Source of the DNA: Hepsetus odoe
Lineage: Eukaryota > Chordata > Actinopteri > Characiformes > Hepsetidae
Assembly (NCBI GenBank): GCA_017165825.1
Contig: CM029366.1
Coordinates: 32,959,851-33,023,850, forward strand
Direction: 5' to 3'
DNA: 64,000 nucleotides
Made by a program: the position numbers and the translations under genes
The notes under the pieces: model-generated
What the model was told of the DNA's origin: nothing
What the model saw: the letters and a program-made list of their open reading frames with translations, nothing else
Database searches by the model: none
Shown: one piece after another, positions 31,700 to 42,399 of the stretch
How positions within the stretch are numbered: the first letter of the stretch is position 1
Layout: every line of letters starts with the position of its first letter

Positions 31700-33040
31700 G
31701 TTGTCTCTAAAGCTGTCCTCAGTCAGTTATTCTGCAGCCGTGCAGGATACTGAAAGCATGATTCTGTTTGCCAATGATCTGAACTGATACGTGGTCTTGT
31801 CTAAGACTGCCATCTTAGTTTGAAGGGTGCACCAGGATCCTCAGGTCAAATTAGCTTTACTGGACAAATCAACCCCTTTAAAAACACATTCAATCTCATT
31901 TTAATTCCAACAGCGGACTCTGAGTTTCTTTTCAGTGCAGCTGGGCGTTAATTCAACACCCTGGACTTTTGATCTGATCCCTGAAATTCTGAATTGACTC
32001 AAAAAACAAGGCTTTTCGCAAAAGTCATCTGAAAAAGGTCTGAAAATCCAGTGACTAATTACCTGCAGTTTAAAACAGCAGCACTGTTGGCAGCAGCTTT
32101 GTTTATTCTCTTTCCCATTTGGCTGCATCTAAGACAGGTATGTAGCCACAGACAGGTTTCGGTTTGCTGGATCTACCCTGGCAAAACAAATTTACCCATG
32201 AATTCAGCCCATCCCTCTCACAAGCCAAATAAATGATGCCTCTTTTAGTTCTCACAGAGAGACGTCCAGAACAGGAGGAGAAACGCAACTGAACAAGGGC
32301 CATAATTGGGAAAAATAACTAAAATGAAAATAAAATAATGTCCTTATTTGTAGGTCGTAAGGAGCAAAGGGTACTTTTTCCGTGTTAAACCAAAACTGAA
32401 GGTGTTATTTCATGTTGTTACATCAGCGAGGTCAGCCTTGGAGAGTCTCAGGGAATGCAGCATGCAATGTGGAGGTAGCCTGGAGCTCCTTCAACCAAAA
32501 GGTGATACTTTCTTTTACAGTCCCTTAAGGTTTGGGTATAAACTGGATACATCTGGGGAACAAATTATAAAGAATTGGTTCTTATTTTCAGTAACCGGAT
32601 AATCTAACTTCACTGAAATGTCCATTTTGTCTAGCAAATAACTGGGCAAATAAGAAGTGCATGATTGTTTAAAATAAATATCTAAATATTCAACATATTC
32701 TAACCATTAAGGAGTAAAATAACCGAGTAGAATTGTGTAAAATCGCATATTTTAGCAGCAAAGTAAATGGTAAAGATCAAGGAAAAGCAAGATGAGAGAT
32801 TTTATTTTATGGTTAACCACCTGTATATATATTTTTTTTACTTTAAGGTTTAAAAAGGAACCATTACAGTGAAATTTTGTGTGGGTTTGTTTGTAATTAC
32901 CACCCTGTGACTCCAAATATGGAATCAGGATATATTTACTTTATTATTTATTGAATATCTCAAGTGTAATTAAGCTACACTGTCTAGTGCCGAACCATAA
33001 CTTTACCCAAAATAATGGTGCTTACCGTCAGAAATGAGCA
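31700..33040. other. Repeat-poor stretch
   Basis: No repeat or coding signature recognised. It becomes A/T-rich after 32600. Confidence 0.4.
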
Positions 33041-33042
33041 AG

Positions 33043-33682
33043 TACAGCACAAAAAGCTTGAGATAATCTTCCTTTCTTCATATTTTGCTTCCAAATGGCC
33101 AGGCTTTCTGGTATCTTAAATGTATTTTTCTCCAGATCTTCCTGAATGACAGTGTCTCTCATGTTCAGTCCAGTCTCTGTACCTGAGCAGTTCTCCAGAT
33201 CTTCCTGATGGACAGTGTTGTTGTCTCTCATGTTCAGTCCAGTCTCTGTACCTGAGCAGTTCTCCAGATCTTCCTGAAGGACAGTGTTGTTGTCTCTCAT
33301 GTTCAGTCCAGTCTCTGTACCTGAGCAGTTCTCTGGATCTTCCTGATGGACAGTGTTGTTGTCTCTCATGTTCAGTCCAGTCTCTGTACCTGAGCAGTTT
33401 CAGAAGCAGTATAGGATCATCTCCACAGAGAAAACAAAAGGCAGCCGACGTCCAAAGAAGAGCTTTGGGACGTCCTTCAAGAAGCCTGGAGATGTGTTCC
33501 TGACTTAAAGAAAGCAGCTGGTCTAAGAGAGTTGAGGCTGTGCTGAAGAATAACGGTGGTGGTGGTGAATATTGACTTTAAAGCTGGTTAGAATGAAACT
33601 CTGTGAAACTCTCTCACCACTGAACCTACTGTTTCCTAAAAAACAGAAAGAAACGAGGGGCGGCTTTACGCCAAGCACTGTA
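33043..33682 (+). mobile_element. Tc1-like non-autonomous element with four 69-bp repeats and a transposase tail
   Basis: The left end TACAGCACAAAAAGCTTGAG (33043) and the right end ACGCCAAGCACTGTA (to 33682) are both decayed Tc1-type termini that start or end in TA. At 33128-33398 lie four reversed copies of the 69-bp unit. Right after them the plus strand reads TSKEELWDVLQEAWRCVP and, after a frame change, EAVLKNNGGGGEY and a stop, at about 33430-33578. This is the C-terminus of a Tc1-like transposase. The catalytic core is absent, so this is a deletion derivative. Confidence 0.8.
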
Positions 33683-33689
33683 CGTCAAT

Positions 33690-35411
33690 AGGCCGATTTT
33701 AAGAACCATGCAAGAAGATTTTGGTCATTAGGCTTCACTCCAGGCTGAATGATCATAGAGCGTCCCCAGACGTATGATGCAGGCGACACGATACGGATGA
33801 AGCGCAGGAAGGAAAGTTTCCCTACGACGCACCCACGGGTGTGAACTTTTCAGGTTTCACTTTCAAAGATCTGGAATTAGTCAGGAACCTGCAAATGAAA
33901 GGAACTGTAATCATCCCCCTCACTCTTGCCTGATGAGATTGCCTTTCAGTTGCTCGATTTCACAAAACTAGCAGGGGACCTCAGGTGACTTTCTCCCCTT
34001 ATTACATTATCAGAGTGCCGCCTGCACAGGCGTCTTCCCTGGGATCTTATACATTATGCAAAGTGACAAGCAGTTATGTTTGGGGCACATGGGATTGATC
34101 TGCATGTAGACAAGCGTACACTCTCTCAATCCCAGCCTCTATTTATAATTCATATCCTGTTGTTCTCCTACGCCAACAGGAGGAGAATGAGATTTCTGCC
34201 CGGAATTAAATGAGCTCTAAATTCAACATTACGTGTAGCCCATTTGGCACGAAAGAAAGGACGGATTAGGAAGTGCAGAGTAAGATTATCTGATTGAGTC
34301 ACTCTGCTGACAGACACAGGGTTCGGGACATGGCAAAAACCAGGTTACAGTGGTGGAACGGCCAACCTTCTTGCTTGTCAACGAATTATGGAGGGTCGTA
34401 AACACACGACAGAGATGTAAACATCAATAAGGCTGTAAATACGAAGTGGTTGTTAAATTTATGGAGGCTCTTATGAAGCCAGCATGGTATGGATTATTAT
34501 TTGGAGCTCTGACCCTCTTGAGGAGATGCTTAATAACTTCAGGTGGTGAACACACGTTTTCCCATTCATAGCCATATTAAGAGCGTTTGAACGAGCAAGG
34601 CGAAGGAGTATTGTGGGGATTTATAGGCCTGTTAAATAATCCCGTGACCGAAACCAGAACGTCATTGTGTCTGTCTAATTCGGCGAAGGCTCAGAGGCGA
34701 GATTCCTGTTGGATTCGCTGCTAAACAGCCGTTCCTTTCTTCTGAGCGTACAGTGAAGAAGGTAAATGAGATTTTCGGTTGACATGCTGCGGGACTGGAG
34801 TGGCCCGTTAAGCACATTCAGCTGACACTCAGCTGAATAAACAATTTGTTTTGATGTCAAATTCAAGCCCACAGAGTAATTGTCTGCCTGTAAATGGAAA
34901 TGTAATCAACTGAGAAGACGGGCGCATTACTATTCGAGGCTAAAATGACTTTTTCTTGCATTTTTCGGTTTCCAAATTGACCCGCGTCGTTTTTCAACAC
35001 CATCCTTCTCGGAAAGCGTCTTCATTGAAGCTGATCAACTCAGACCTGATAGGATCCTCAGACGAAAGGAGGGGTATTATCTAGCATCGAGATGATCATC
35101 AAGGAAGAAAAGTCCAAACCATACACAGGTACAACACCTGATCTGAGTGGAAACTCTACAAGGCATTCAGAGAAGGTCTGAAAACTAAACAACGAAAAGC
35201 AAAACGCCTCGTTTCTAGTTGATTGTGGTTCATTCAAATAAAATACTGAAATGCCCAAAAGAAAAGTGCCCAATCATACAACTCATCCAATCCTTTCTTT
35301 ACATTTTGCTAGATAATCTCCAGGGTGCAGAATTACTAGTTTGTTCCTGTCAAACTCTCTATGGCATACTGAGAGGATGAAATAAAAGAAACAGGAACAA
35401 ATGTTTTAGTG
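33690..35411. other. Repeat-poor island
   Basis: About 1.7 kb without recognised repeats or motifs. It is a candidate region for conserved non-coding sequence, though nothing here proves it. Confidence 0.4.
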
Positions 35412-36032
35412 ACTGCAAAGTGTCTTAAGATACAAGATTCTAGATAAAGGGGTTCCAATCAGCATCCAGAATCAGCAGTAAACGAATCACCTGATCATCT
35501 GGAATCATCTGCGCCTGGTTCTTCACTGCTTCATGTCTTCATTAGACGCTTTGTTCTGCTTGAAGGTTCAGACGTAGATCACTGTGTGGATTAACCAACA
35601 CAGAACTATCAAACTGCTCAGGTACAGAGACTGGACTGAACATGAGAGACAACAACACTGTCCTTCAGGAAGATCTGGAGAACTGCTCAGGTACAGAGAC
35701 TGGACTGAACATGAGGGACAACAACACTGTCCTTCAGGAAGATCTGGAGAACTGCTCAGGTACAGAGACTGGACTGAAAATGAGGGACAGCAACACTGTC
35801 CTTCAGGAAGATCTGGAGAACTGCTCAGGTACAGAGACTGGACTGAACATGAGGGACAACAACGCTGTCCTTCAGGAAGATCTGGAGAACTGCTCAGGTA
35901 GAGAGACTGGACTGAAAATGAGAGACAACAACGCTGTCCTTCAGGAAGATCTGGAGAACTGTTCCTCAGCTTTAAAATAAAAGAAAGTCTGGAAGCAGAA
36001 TATGAAGAAACCAGGGGCTCAAGACTAAAGAC
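35412..36032 (-). mobile_element. Tc1-like non-autonomous element with five 69-bp repeats
   Basis: The left end has CTGCAAAGTGTCTTAAGA. Shared flank follows (TCTAGATAAAGGGGTTCC, GAATCATCTGCGCCTGGTTC, TTCAGACGTAGATCACTG). Full 69-bp units begin at 35614, 35683, 35752, 35821 and 35890, and a sixth starts at 35959 but breaks off. The right end has GAAGCAGAATATGAAGAAAC and GGGGCTCAAGACTAAAG, the counterpart of the end at 38428. No transposase segment remains. Confidence 0.78.
35614..35970. repeat. 69-bp minisatellite, 5 units
   Basis: The unit is CTGCTCAGGTACAGAGACTG, GACTGAACATGAGAGACAAC, AACACTGTCCTTCAGGAAGA, TCTGGAGAA. It is 23 codons long, so frames stay open across the array in two registers (for example CSGTETGLNMRDNNTVLQED). 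Nothing indicates that it is translated. Confidence 0.97.
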
Positions 36033-36229
36033 TTAAGGATCTAGATGTGGATCTTCTAATCTTCAACTCTAGACCACAAATCCAGTTTTGAGGGCCAAAA
36101 CTCAACTTAAGGTCAGAAGTTAAAGGCCGTTGTTTTTTGGCTTCACTCCAGGGACCCTTTTGGCAACACTGAAGTTCAAAACCTGTTCAAGATTCACTTG
36201 TTAAAATCTAATCACACTCATTCAGAGCA

Positions 36230-36550
36230 GGTCTGGTGTGAAACGATCTTTTCTAGAGAAACAGCGAGTCTGAACATTTCACGGTGTTGGTGAATGGAAC
36301 CAGACATCTGAACGTCCCTTCCAGTCCATTTGTTTCTGGACTAAAACCTTCATGGTGGAGGGATACATGCAGAGTTGTGAGGCAAAATAGTTCCCAAAGA
36401 GTTAGTTCGGACTCACTGCCAGCATACAAACACTCTGAAGATGTCTGAAGTTTTAGTGGCGTGTTTAAAGAGTAAATAAGAGACCTGACCCCTGGTTCCT
36501 TTCACCGCCACTGTAAAGAAACGCGAGTGAGAACCGTTTCACATCAAACC
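36230..36550. mobile_element. Fold-back MITE-like element
   Basis: The left arm GGTCTGGTGTGAAACG ... TGGTGAATGGAACCAGAC is mirrored at the right by CTGGTTCCTTTCACCGCC ... CCGTTTCACATCAAACC. The arms are about 70-90 bp and diverged, with a centre of about 150 bp that has no coding content. A second palindromic copy is at 53207-53425 and a one-arm copy is at 26430-26505. I cannot assign a superfamily. Confidence 0.65.
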
Positions 36551-37565
36551 AAAAACATCTGAACGACTGAAACATTCAGAAAGTTTATGAAAGTGGTGGA
36601 ATTCCTCTTTAAGTGCGCAGGAGTGTTTTTGAAGGCTGTAGAGTTCACAAACACCGTAGAGACTCAAGCAAAGGTTGAAAAGGAGAGAACATTTCTTTTT
36701 GTTTGTGCTACGCTGACAATCGGACACCTTTGTCTGTACAAGCTTCCTGCCCCTCAGTGAAGAAAAACCCAGCTTCATGTCTGAGCCTTCTTGCTCTGCC
36801 CATGTCCTCTTTGAGAGGCTGCCACTAAAGTTTTCTCATGAAAGTGCCACTTTCGCTGTTATGCTTCATTCAAAGAGCTTTCACTCTCAGGCATCCATAT
36901 TCATTGCTGTTTGAGTTCGTTCAGACGACGTTTCTTTGTACTCGGTAGGCATCTTCACTTCTAGTGGGCCACGTTAGCTACTAGACTTTGCCCTGGATTC
37001 ACAAAAGCAAGCACATTCATGAAAAAGCCCCTCCAGGGATTCCATTAGGAGATGTCCGCGGCAGAACCTCCTGGGTAGCGCTGCATTAAAGAATTCCCGA
37101 CGTGTGCAAACTTCACTGGCTCGAAAAATAACGAGGCCGTACGTGAGGAAGCCATGCTGAAAACGAATAGCTCTCACCATTCTCCAACAGAACACCCTCC
37201 CAACTTCCCTGACCTTGCAGTCATGGACAAATGAAGAATCCTTATCGATAGAAAGATTCTACTCTTCCCACCAGGGCTGTTGGGGTCTCAACCCCAAGAA
37301 CTCTACCTGGCTCTGAGAGAGCTGTCAATCATGGAGAGGAGGAGAATGCAATGCCGAAGTCAATGCCATCCAGAAAGCCAACTTTCAGTTATTTCGTTTA
37401 TTCGCCACTCTGATAAGATCATGATTTGACCTTATTTCAATCCGTTTATTGCCAAAGTAAACATTCCTCTTGTAGAAGAACAAATACTTCTGTAAAATGA
37501 CTAAATTATTATATAATATAATTGTTGATATTAAAAATTAAAGTATAGAGAATAGAGTATATATA
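36551..37565. other. No recognisable feature
   Basis: No repeats or motifs recognised. It is A/T-rich after 37480. Confidence 0.4.
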
Positions 37566-37571
37566 AATATA

Positions 37572-37829
37572 TGACAACCCTTGTCATTGCGAGGTCACAG
37601 CACAGCACACAGTGAACCACAACGAAATTGGACCTCTGCTTTTAACCCATGCACACTCAAACACCATGCAGCAGTGAGCAGCTATTGAAAGTGCCCGGGG
37701 AGCAGTGACAGGGACGGTACCTCCATTAGGAGGTTCAAATAAACTTCAGGGCAACCTACTTGTGAGGGAATCGAACCCACAATCTTCCGATGCGGGGCCA
37801 ACTCCCTAACCACTAGGCCACAGCTGCCA
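37572..37829 (-). mobile_element. SINE-B
   Basis: TGACAACCCTTGTCATTGCG, GAACCACAACGAAATTGGAC, CAGCTATTGAAAGTGCCCGG, GGGAATCGAACCCACAATC, CTAACCACTAGGCCACAGC. A 20-bp insertion replaces part of the CAAGGGTACC region. Confidence 0.9.
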
Positions 37830-37843
37830 CCGCTATAATGTTT

Positions 37844-37882
37844 ATATATATATATATATATATATATGTTTATATATATATA
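37844..37882. repeat. (TA)n microsatellite
   Basis: TATATA runs broken by one GTTTA. Confidence 0.95.
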
Positions 37883-37899
37883 ACATACTTCTGGACCTC

Positions 37900-38427
37900 A
37901 CAGGACCTCTCTCTCTCTCTGTCTCTATGTACAATGAGATCCAGTGTTAGCAGTAGGTGTTCTTTTCCAAGAGTGTTGAGATGTCAAGTGATGTTGCATA
38001 AAGGATGTAGGGGAGCTTCTACTGCTGGTAGCATTGTGTGAAACCCAGTGGGTGAGAATATAAATAAAAAATAAAAAAAGCAAGAAAAATAATAAAACAA
38101 GGCTTACAACACAGCTGATCAGAACTATCTGAGCATGGTTCTAACATGCTGAGGAGCAGCCCTCATTCCAAGAACCCAGTCTGTCACACCGCTGAAGCAG
38201 AACTGAACACGACAGCATGAATGAAGCAGAGAGAATTGGGCTCCACGCTTGCCGGCCGTGTTCTCTCACTAAGAACATCTTCCAGCTTTTATTTGCCTTA
38301 AAGAAGGCAGAGGTCTGAGTCACTGTACATGCAGAGAATGACAGGCTGAACGAATGGATGGACTGATGAGGAAACTCCTCGGCTCAGTTATTGCACTTTA
38401 AGAACAAAAAATCTTTTTTCTCATAAA
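37900..38427. other. No recognisable feature
   Basis: A short CT run at 37909-37925; nothing else recognised. Confidence 0.4.
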
Positions 38428-39183
38428 ATGCTGTGCAAAAGTCATGAGCCCCTCATTTCTTCACATTTTGCTTCTAAAGAGCCAGAGTGTCTTGTATTGT
38501 TAGGGTCCTGTTAAACGAGAGCTTTGTCCCTCATGTTCAGTCCATTCTCTGTACCTGAGCAGTTCTCCAGATCTTCCTGAAGGACAGTGTTGTTGTCTCT
38601 CATGTTCAGTCCAGTCTCTCTACCTGAGCAGTTCTCCAGATCTTCCTGAAGGACAGTGTTGTTGTCTCTCATGTTCAGTCCAGTCTCTGTACCTGAGCAG
38701 TTTGATAGTTCTGTGTTGGTTAATCCACACAGTGATCTACGTCTGAACCTTCAAGCAGAACAAAGCGTCTAACTTAAGACATGAAGCAGTGAAGAACCAG
38801 GTGAAAAAAGTGAAAAAAAGTGAAAGTAACAACCCTTGTCATTGCGAGGTCACGGCACAGCACACATGAACCACAACGAAATTGGACCTCTGCATTTAAC
38901 CCATGCACACTCAAACCCGTGCAGCAGTGGGCAGCTATTGAAAGCGCCCGGGGAGCAGTGATGGGGATGGTACCTTGCTCAAGGGTACCTCAGGGCAACC
39001 TATTGGGAAGGGGTTTGAACCCCCGATCCTCCGATCATGCGGCTAACGCCCTAACCGCTAAGCCACCAGCTGCTCCAGGCGCAGATGATTCCAGATGATC
39101 CGGTGATTCATTTACTGTTGATGCTGAACGCTGACTGGAACCACATTATCTAGAACCTTGTCTCTTTAGGCACTTTGCGGGAG
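38428..39183 (+). mobile_element. Tc1-like non-autonomous element with 69-bp repeats, split by a SINE-B
   Basis: The left end ATGCTGTGCAAAAGTC with GAGCCCCTCATTTCTTCA is the best preserved end of this family. Then come 2.7 reversed 69-bp units (38520-38703), GATAGTTCTGTGTTGG, ATCTACGTCTGAACCTTCAA and ATGAAGCAGTGAAGAACCAG. A SINE-B interrupts at 38802-39074. The element resumes with CGCAGATGATTCCAGATGAT and ends near GGCACTTTGC at about 39183. It parallels 35412-36032 in reverse. Confidence 0.8.
38802..39074 (-). mobile_element. SINE-B inserted in a Tc1-like element, 5-bp target duplication
   Basis: GTGAAAAAAAGTGAAAGTAA, CATTGCGAGGTCACGGCAC, GCAGTGGGCAGCTATTG, CAAGGGTACCTCAGGGCAAC, GTTTGAACCCCCGATCC. 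CCAGG occurs on both sides (38797-38801, 39075-39079). The uninterrupted order is seen in the related element at 35412. Confidence 0.92.
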
Positions 39184-40850
39184 CACTAAAACAACTGTTT
39201 GCTTCTTTCATTTAATCTTCAATATACCAAATATCAGACAGTCTGACAGAAAATAGTATTTTTGCACCAACAAGGTGATTCCCAGCAAAATATAAAGGAA
39301 TGGATGCTGAGACAGACACCAGCAGACATGCAGGTAAGTTTGGGGATGAATGGATGAATAGATGAATGAATAAGATATCTTCACTCAAGGGCCTTTTTGG
39401 ATAAACAAAAAATTGTTTTTATTCACCTTTTATCTCTCTAAACCACTAGATGGTCTCCTCAAGGGAACACCTTCAACATGAACATGATCTTCACCAGATT
39501 CCATTGCAGGTATCATTTTTAAGGTGGACTGACTCTGTACAACCCAGGCATTCTAATGCACTGATCTACTGCGCTAATTTTTAATGGGCGAATGTCCATC
39601 AGCTCTGGTCGGTGCGAGTTCTTCTTCGTCTGGGTGTGTCTGGGCCCTGGGCTGAGCTCCATTCATCTTCCTCACACAATGCCTGCTACTTCAGGTGGTG
39701 TTCGGTAAGCAGAGTGCTAAACAAAAGAAGGAGACACTCAAAGCCGGGGCTCTACGTGATTTATAGACTGCAATTGTAAGTTCTATCTGGGAAATCTGGG
39801 CTCCCTCTGCCCAGAACATTGGGCTTTGTTTTAGAGTAGCTGGGGACTGCGCTATATGGGTCCCGAGCACAAGAAACCTCCAGCTGTGATTTATGCTTGT
39901 TGGGATAGAGATGGCAGTACAGTAGATCCTCGGTATTACCTTTGTGTCTGCAGGACATGTTTTCTATTAAGAAGGGGCAATGCTTGGAAATGTCTATTTC
40001 AGTTTAAAAGCAATTTCTGCTCTTGGCAGAAGCTCAGAACCCTCGTTTTGCCGCTGTAATGAAATCACAATGCATGAGCGGAGGTGACGATGGCTAAGAC
40101 GAAGGTGGGCTGGGGCCATAAGTCCTGACAGGCGCTGAAAGAGGAAGGAAACCCCTTTGCTCCCTCAAAGCACAATGCAATTTCGGACCTGCATTATGCA
40201 TCCATTGCTGTATAAAGAAGGGAAAGAGAGAAAGAATGAAAGAGAGAGAGAGAGAAGGGCACAATCCTCCCAAAACATAAATAAGACACATGTCTTGGCC
40301 CGGAAGATAGTTAAATCAATCACGCCTGTGTAAGTGTAATAGGGAAAGACAGTTTAAGGGTTTTAGAATAATCGTAGGCGTCGGGAGTTATTTTTCACTG
40401 CGGTGTGGCGGAGCGCTGAAAAATAGAGTTGACTGAAAGCAAGGCCACTGTGGCTACAGAGCAGCCGTGATGAATGGACGGGACAGATGGCAGCATCGGC
40501 CTCCGAAAGACCCCTGACCCTCGGGCAGAGGCTTACACTGTGCCAGGGCTGATAAGGAGAGAAGTTTAAATGTACGATCACGTCAGAGTCGTCAGAATTC
40601 AACAAGGATTTAATTTATTAAAAAAAGAAATGAATAACAAACATGCATTCTCAGCTAATCAGACTGGAGATTTGACAAACAAGACGTCCCGAGGTCATTA
40701 TAAAGCCATTTTACCAGATTTCACAGAAGAGGGAGGCTTAACATCTGAGGAAACCCACACCAGCAGGAGGCCGTTAATCGTTTATAGCCATTTCGTGAAT
40801 GAATTATTGCTGTTATTGTTTTTTATTGATTACTTTTCTATGTGAATGGT
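39184..40850. other. Repeat-poor island
   Basis: No repeat family or motif recognised. A short GAGAGA run lies near 40240. Confidence 0.4.
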
Positions 40851-40857
40851 TTATTAA

Positions 40858-41470
40858 CCCTTAACCCTCGAATAAAATTTTCATGGCGCTGCAGCCAGAT
40901 CCCATAATGCTGTTGGGTATGTCTGATCCATGCAACTGTATGCCACTGTTTTGCCCTGTGAATGCAATGTGATTGGGTGTAACCAAACTGGACAACTTTA
41001 CCCATCCAGCGGGCTCAGTGTCAGTTTCACTTTCGACATCACTACCATTAGCAACGGTGTCACTAGCAGAGCCGCTGTCATCAGCAGACTGAATGTCATC
41101 TGCTTCTTCATGCAGAATATCACTATCACTGGCATCGTCATCCATTTCTATCTCACGTTCCTCATCTGTACAATCATCATCTTCATGACTGAAGATATCT
41201 GCAACTCGCTGTGCATTTAAAACCTTGTTTTACAGTAAAAAAGTTTTTTTTTTACAGACACACCTGGTTTACCTTAAACGTAATACTATTTCCGGTTTTG
41301 GATGCATTCATTTTTCGAGTCGGGACAGGTGGGACTTATGACGTGATAACTACCGCAACCAGGTATGTCCCACCCAGTGGGACAGTCAACTGCAACTAAT
41401 TGAAATGACTGACCTAATTGAAATGACTGACCCTGGGTGGGACAGTCGAGTGGTAAGTCACGTATCACAT
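40858..41470 (-). mobile_element. piggyBac-like deletion derivative (right boundary uncertain)
   Basis: A TTAA at 40854-40857 is followed by CCCTTAACCCTCG, as expected for a piggyBac end with its TTAA target. The minus strand carries the N-terminal part of a piggyBac-type transposase (next entry), which runs straight into the terminal sequence. The middle with the catalytic residues is therefore deleted. At 41366-41377 and 41433-41444 lie perfect 12-bp inverted repeats (TGTCCCACCCAG), with a tandem AATTGAAATGACTGACC pair between them; they may be subterminal repeats. I do not see the second TTAA end. Confidence 0.65.
40861..41229 (-). pseudogene. piggyBac-like transposase N-terminal fragment
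   Basis: The open frame runs from 41229 down to a stop at 40861-40863, with a methionine at 41143-41145. It reads NAQRVADIFSHEDD, then an acidic low-complexity part (DDDASDSDILHEEADD, SDVESETDTEPAG), then WVKLSSLVTPNHIAFTGQNS and GIQLHGSDIP. The acidic start followed by a P..I.FTG..GI motif is typical of piggyBac/PGBD proteins just before the transposase core. The DDD catalytic domain is absent: after SIMGSGCSAMKILFEG the frame ends inside the terminal repeat. A host PGBD-derived gene is unlikely because of this abrupt end. Confidence 0.72.
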
Positions 41471-41665
41471 GCTGCGCTAATGTTTATCCCACCTGTACGC
41501 ACATTTCTTCCCTAAATGATTTATTAATCTGAGTTAGCTAATCAATAATGTATAACTGTGAGCATTCTGACCAATCAAAACCTCCTTGGGTAAATATTTA
41601 CATGATCAAATAAACATTTTTGTAATTATCACATTCTCAATGGCGCACCGCATTTTTCCTTCTTA
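41471..41665. other. A/T-rich spacer
   Basis: May still belong to the piggyBac-like element; no end is recognised. Confidence 0.3.
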
Positions 41666-41667
41666 AT

Positions 41668-41775
41668 TTTTCGAGCTGCTTGTATTCCCCAGGGTGGTGG
41701 TGGTGGTCACAGTATCACAGTGCTTAAAAAGGCGAAACACTCTAGACACTCTGAACTGGTTTCCAGTCCACAGTC
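41668..41775 (-). mobile_element. V-SINE tail fragment
   Basis: TTTTTCGAGCTGCTTGTATT, AAAAAGGCGAAACACTC and ACTGGTTTCCAGTCCACAGT follow the reverse V-SINE tail with heavy decay. Confidence 0.5.
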
Positions 41776-41799
41776 ACTCTACATCCACCATGCGGTTGT

Positions 41800-42275
41800 A
41801 TGCGAAAGTTTGAACACAAGCCCAAATGGCAAAGAGATCTTCGTCTATGTTTAAAGTCTTGTTGAGGAAAAGTTCTCCAGACTGAAGGACAACGTTTTTG
41901 TCCCATGTTCAGTCCAGTCTCTGTACCTGAGCAGTTCTCCAGATCTTCCTGAAGGACAGTGTTGTTGTCTCTCATTTTCAGTCCAGTCTCTGTACCTGAG
42001 CAGTTTGAGAAGCAGTGTGGGATCATCTCCACAGAGAAAACAAAAGGCAGCCGACGTCCAAAGAAGAGCTTTGGGACGTCCTTCAAGAAGCCTGGAGATG
42101 TGTTCCTTAAGACGACTTGAAGAAAGGAGCCAGTCTAAGAGAGCTGAGGCTGTGCCGAAGAATAACGGTGGTGGTGATGGTGAATACTGATTTTAAAGCT
42201 GGTTAGAATGAAACTCTCTCTGTGTTTAGACTGGAGTTACATGTGTTTGTAAAAACCTTTGTGCAGGTTATATTC
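41800..42275 (+). mobile_element. Tc1-like non-autonomous element with two 69-bp repeats and transposase tail
   Basis: A decayed left end is at about 41800. Two reversed 69-bp units lie at 41874-42005. Then the same transposase-tail DNA follows as at 33400-33580 (TTTGGGACGTCCTTCAAGAA, GAATAACGGTGGTGGTGATG, TTTTAAAGCTGGTTAGAATG). TSKEELWDVLQEAWRC is readable in one frame, with a frame break before the C-terminal EY. A decayed right end CCTTTGTGCAGG is at about 42258. Confidence 0.75.
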
Positions 42276-42338
42276 AATTATCGTTTAATTTAAGGCATTC
42301 AACTAAAGCTGGCAAACTTTTGCATACAAACATCTTAG

Positions 42339-42341
<3 letters not shown>

Positions 42342-42388
<47 letters not shown>
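42342..42388. repeat. (CA)n microsatellite
   Basis: About 23 CA units, uninterrupted after the first GC. Confidence 0.98.
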
Positions 42389-42389
<1 letters not shown>

Positions 42390-42399
42390 ACTTTAGTGC

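Noticed and set aside
35614..35970. Regular direct repeats that might be read as a CRISPR array
   Set aside because: Units are contiguous 69-bp copies without unique spacers, and the genome is vertebrate.
35584..35980. Two overlapping frames of more than 100 codons with a 23-residue repeat, which looks like a repeat protein
   Set aside because: The 69-bp unit is a multiple of three and has no stop in two registers. Other loci have different unit numbers and broken frames, and it lies inside a transposon relict.
40861..41145. Acidic 94-codon frame as a possible host exon
   Set aside because: The FTG..GI motif, adjacent TTAA and terminal repeat point to a piggyBac derivative instead.
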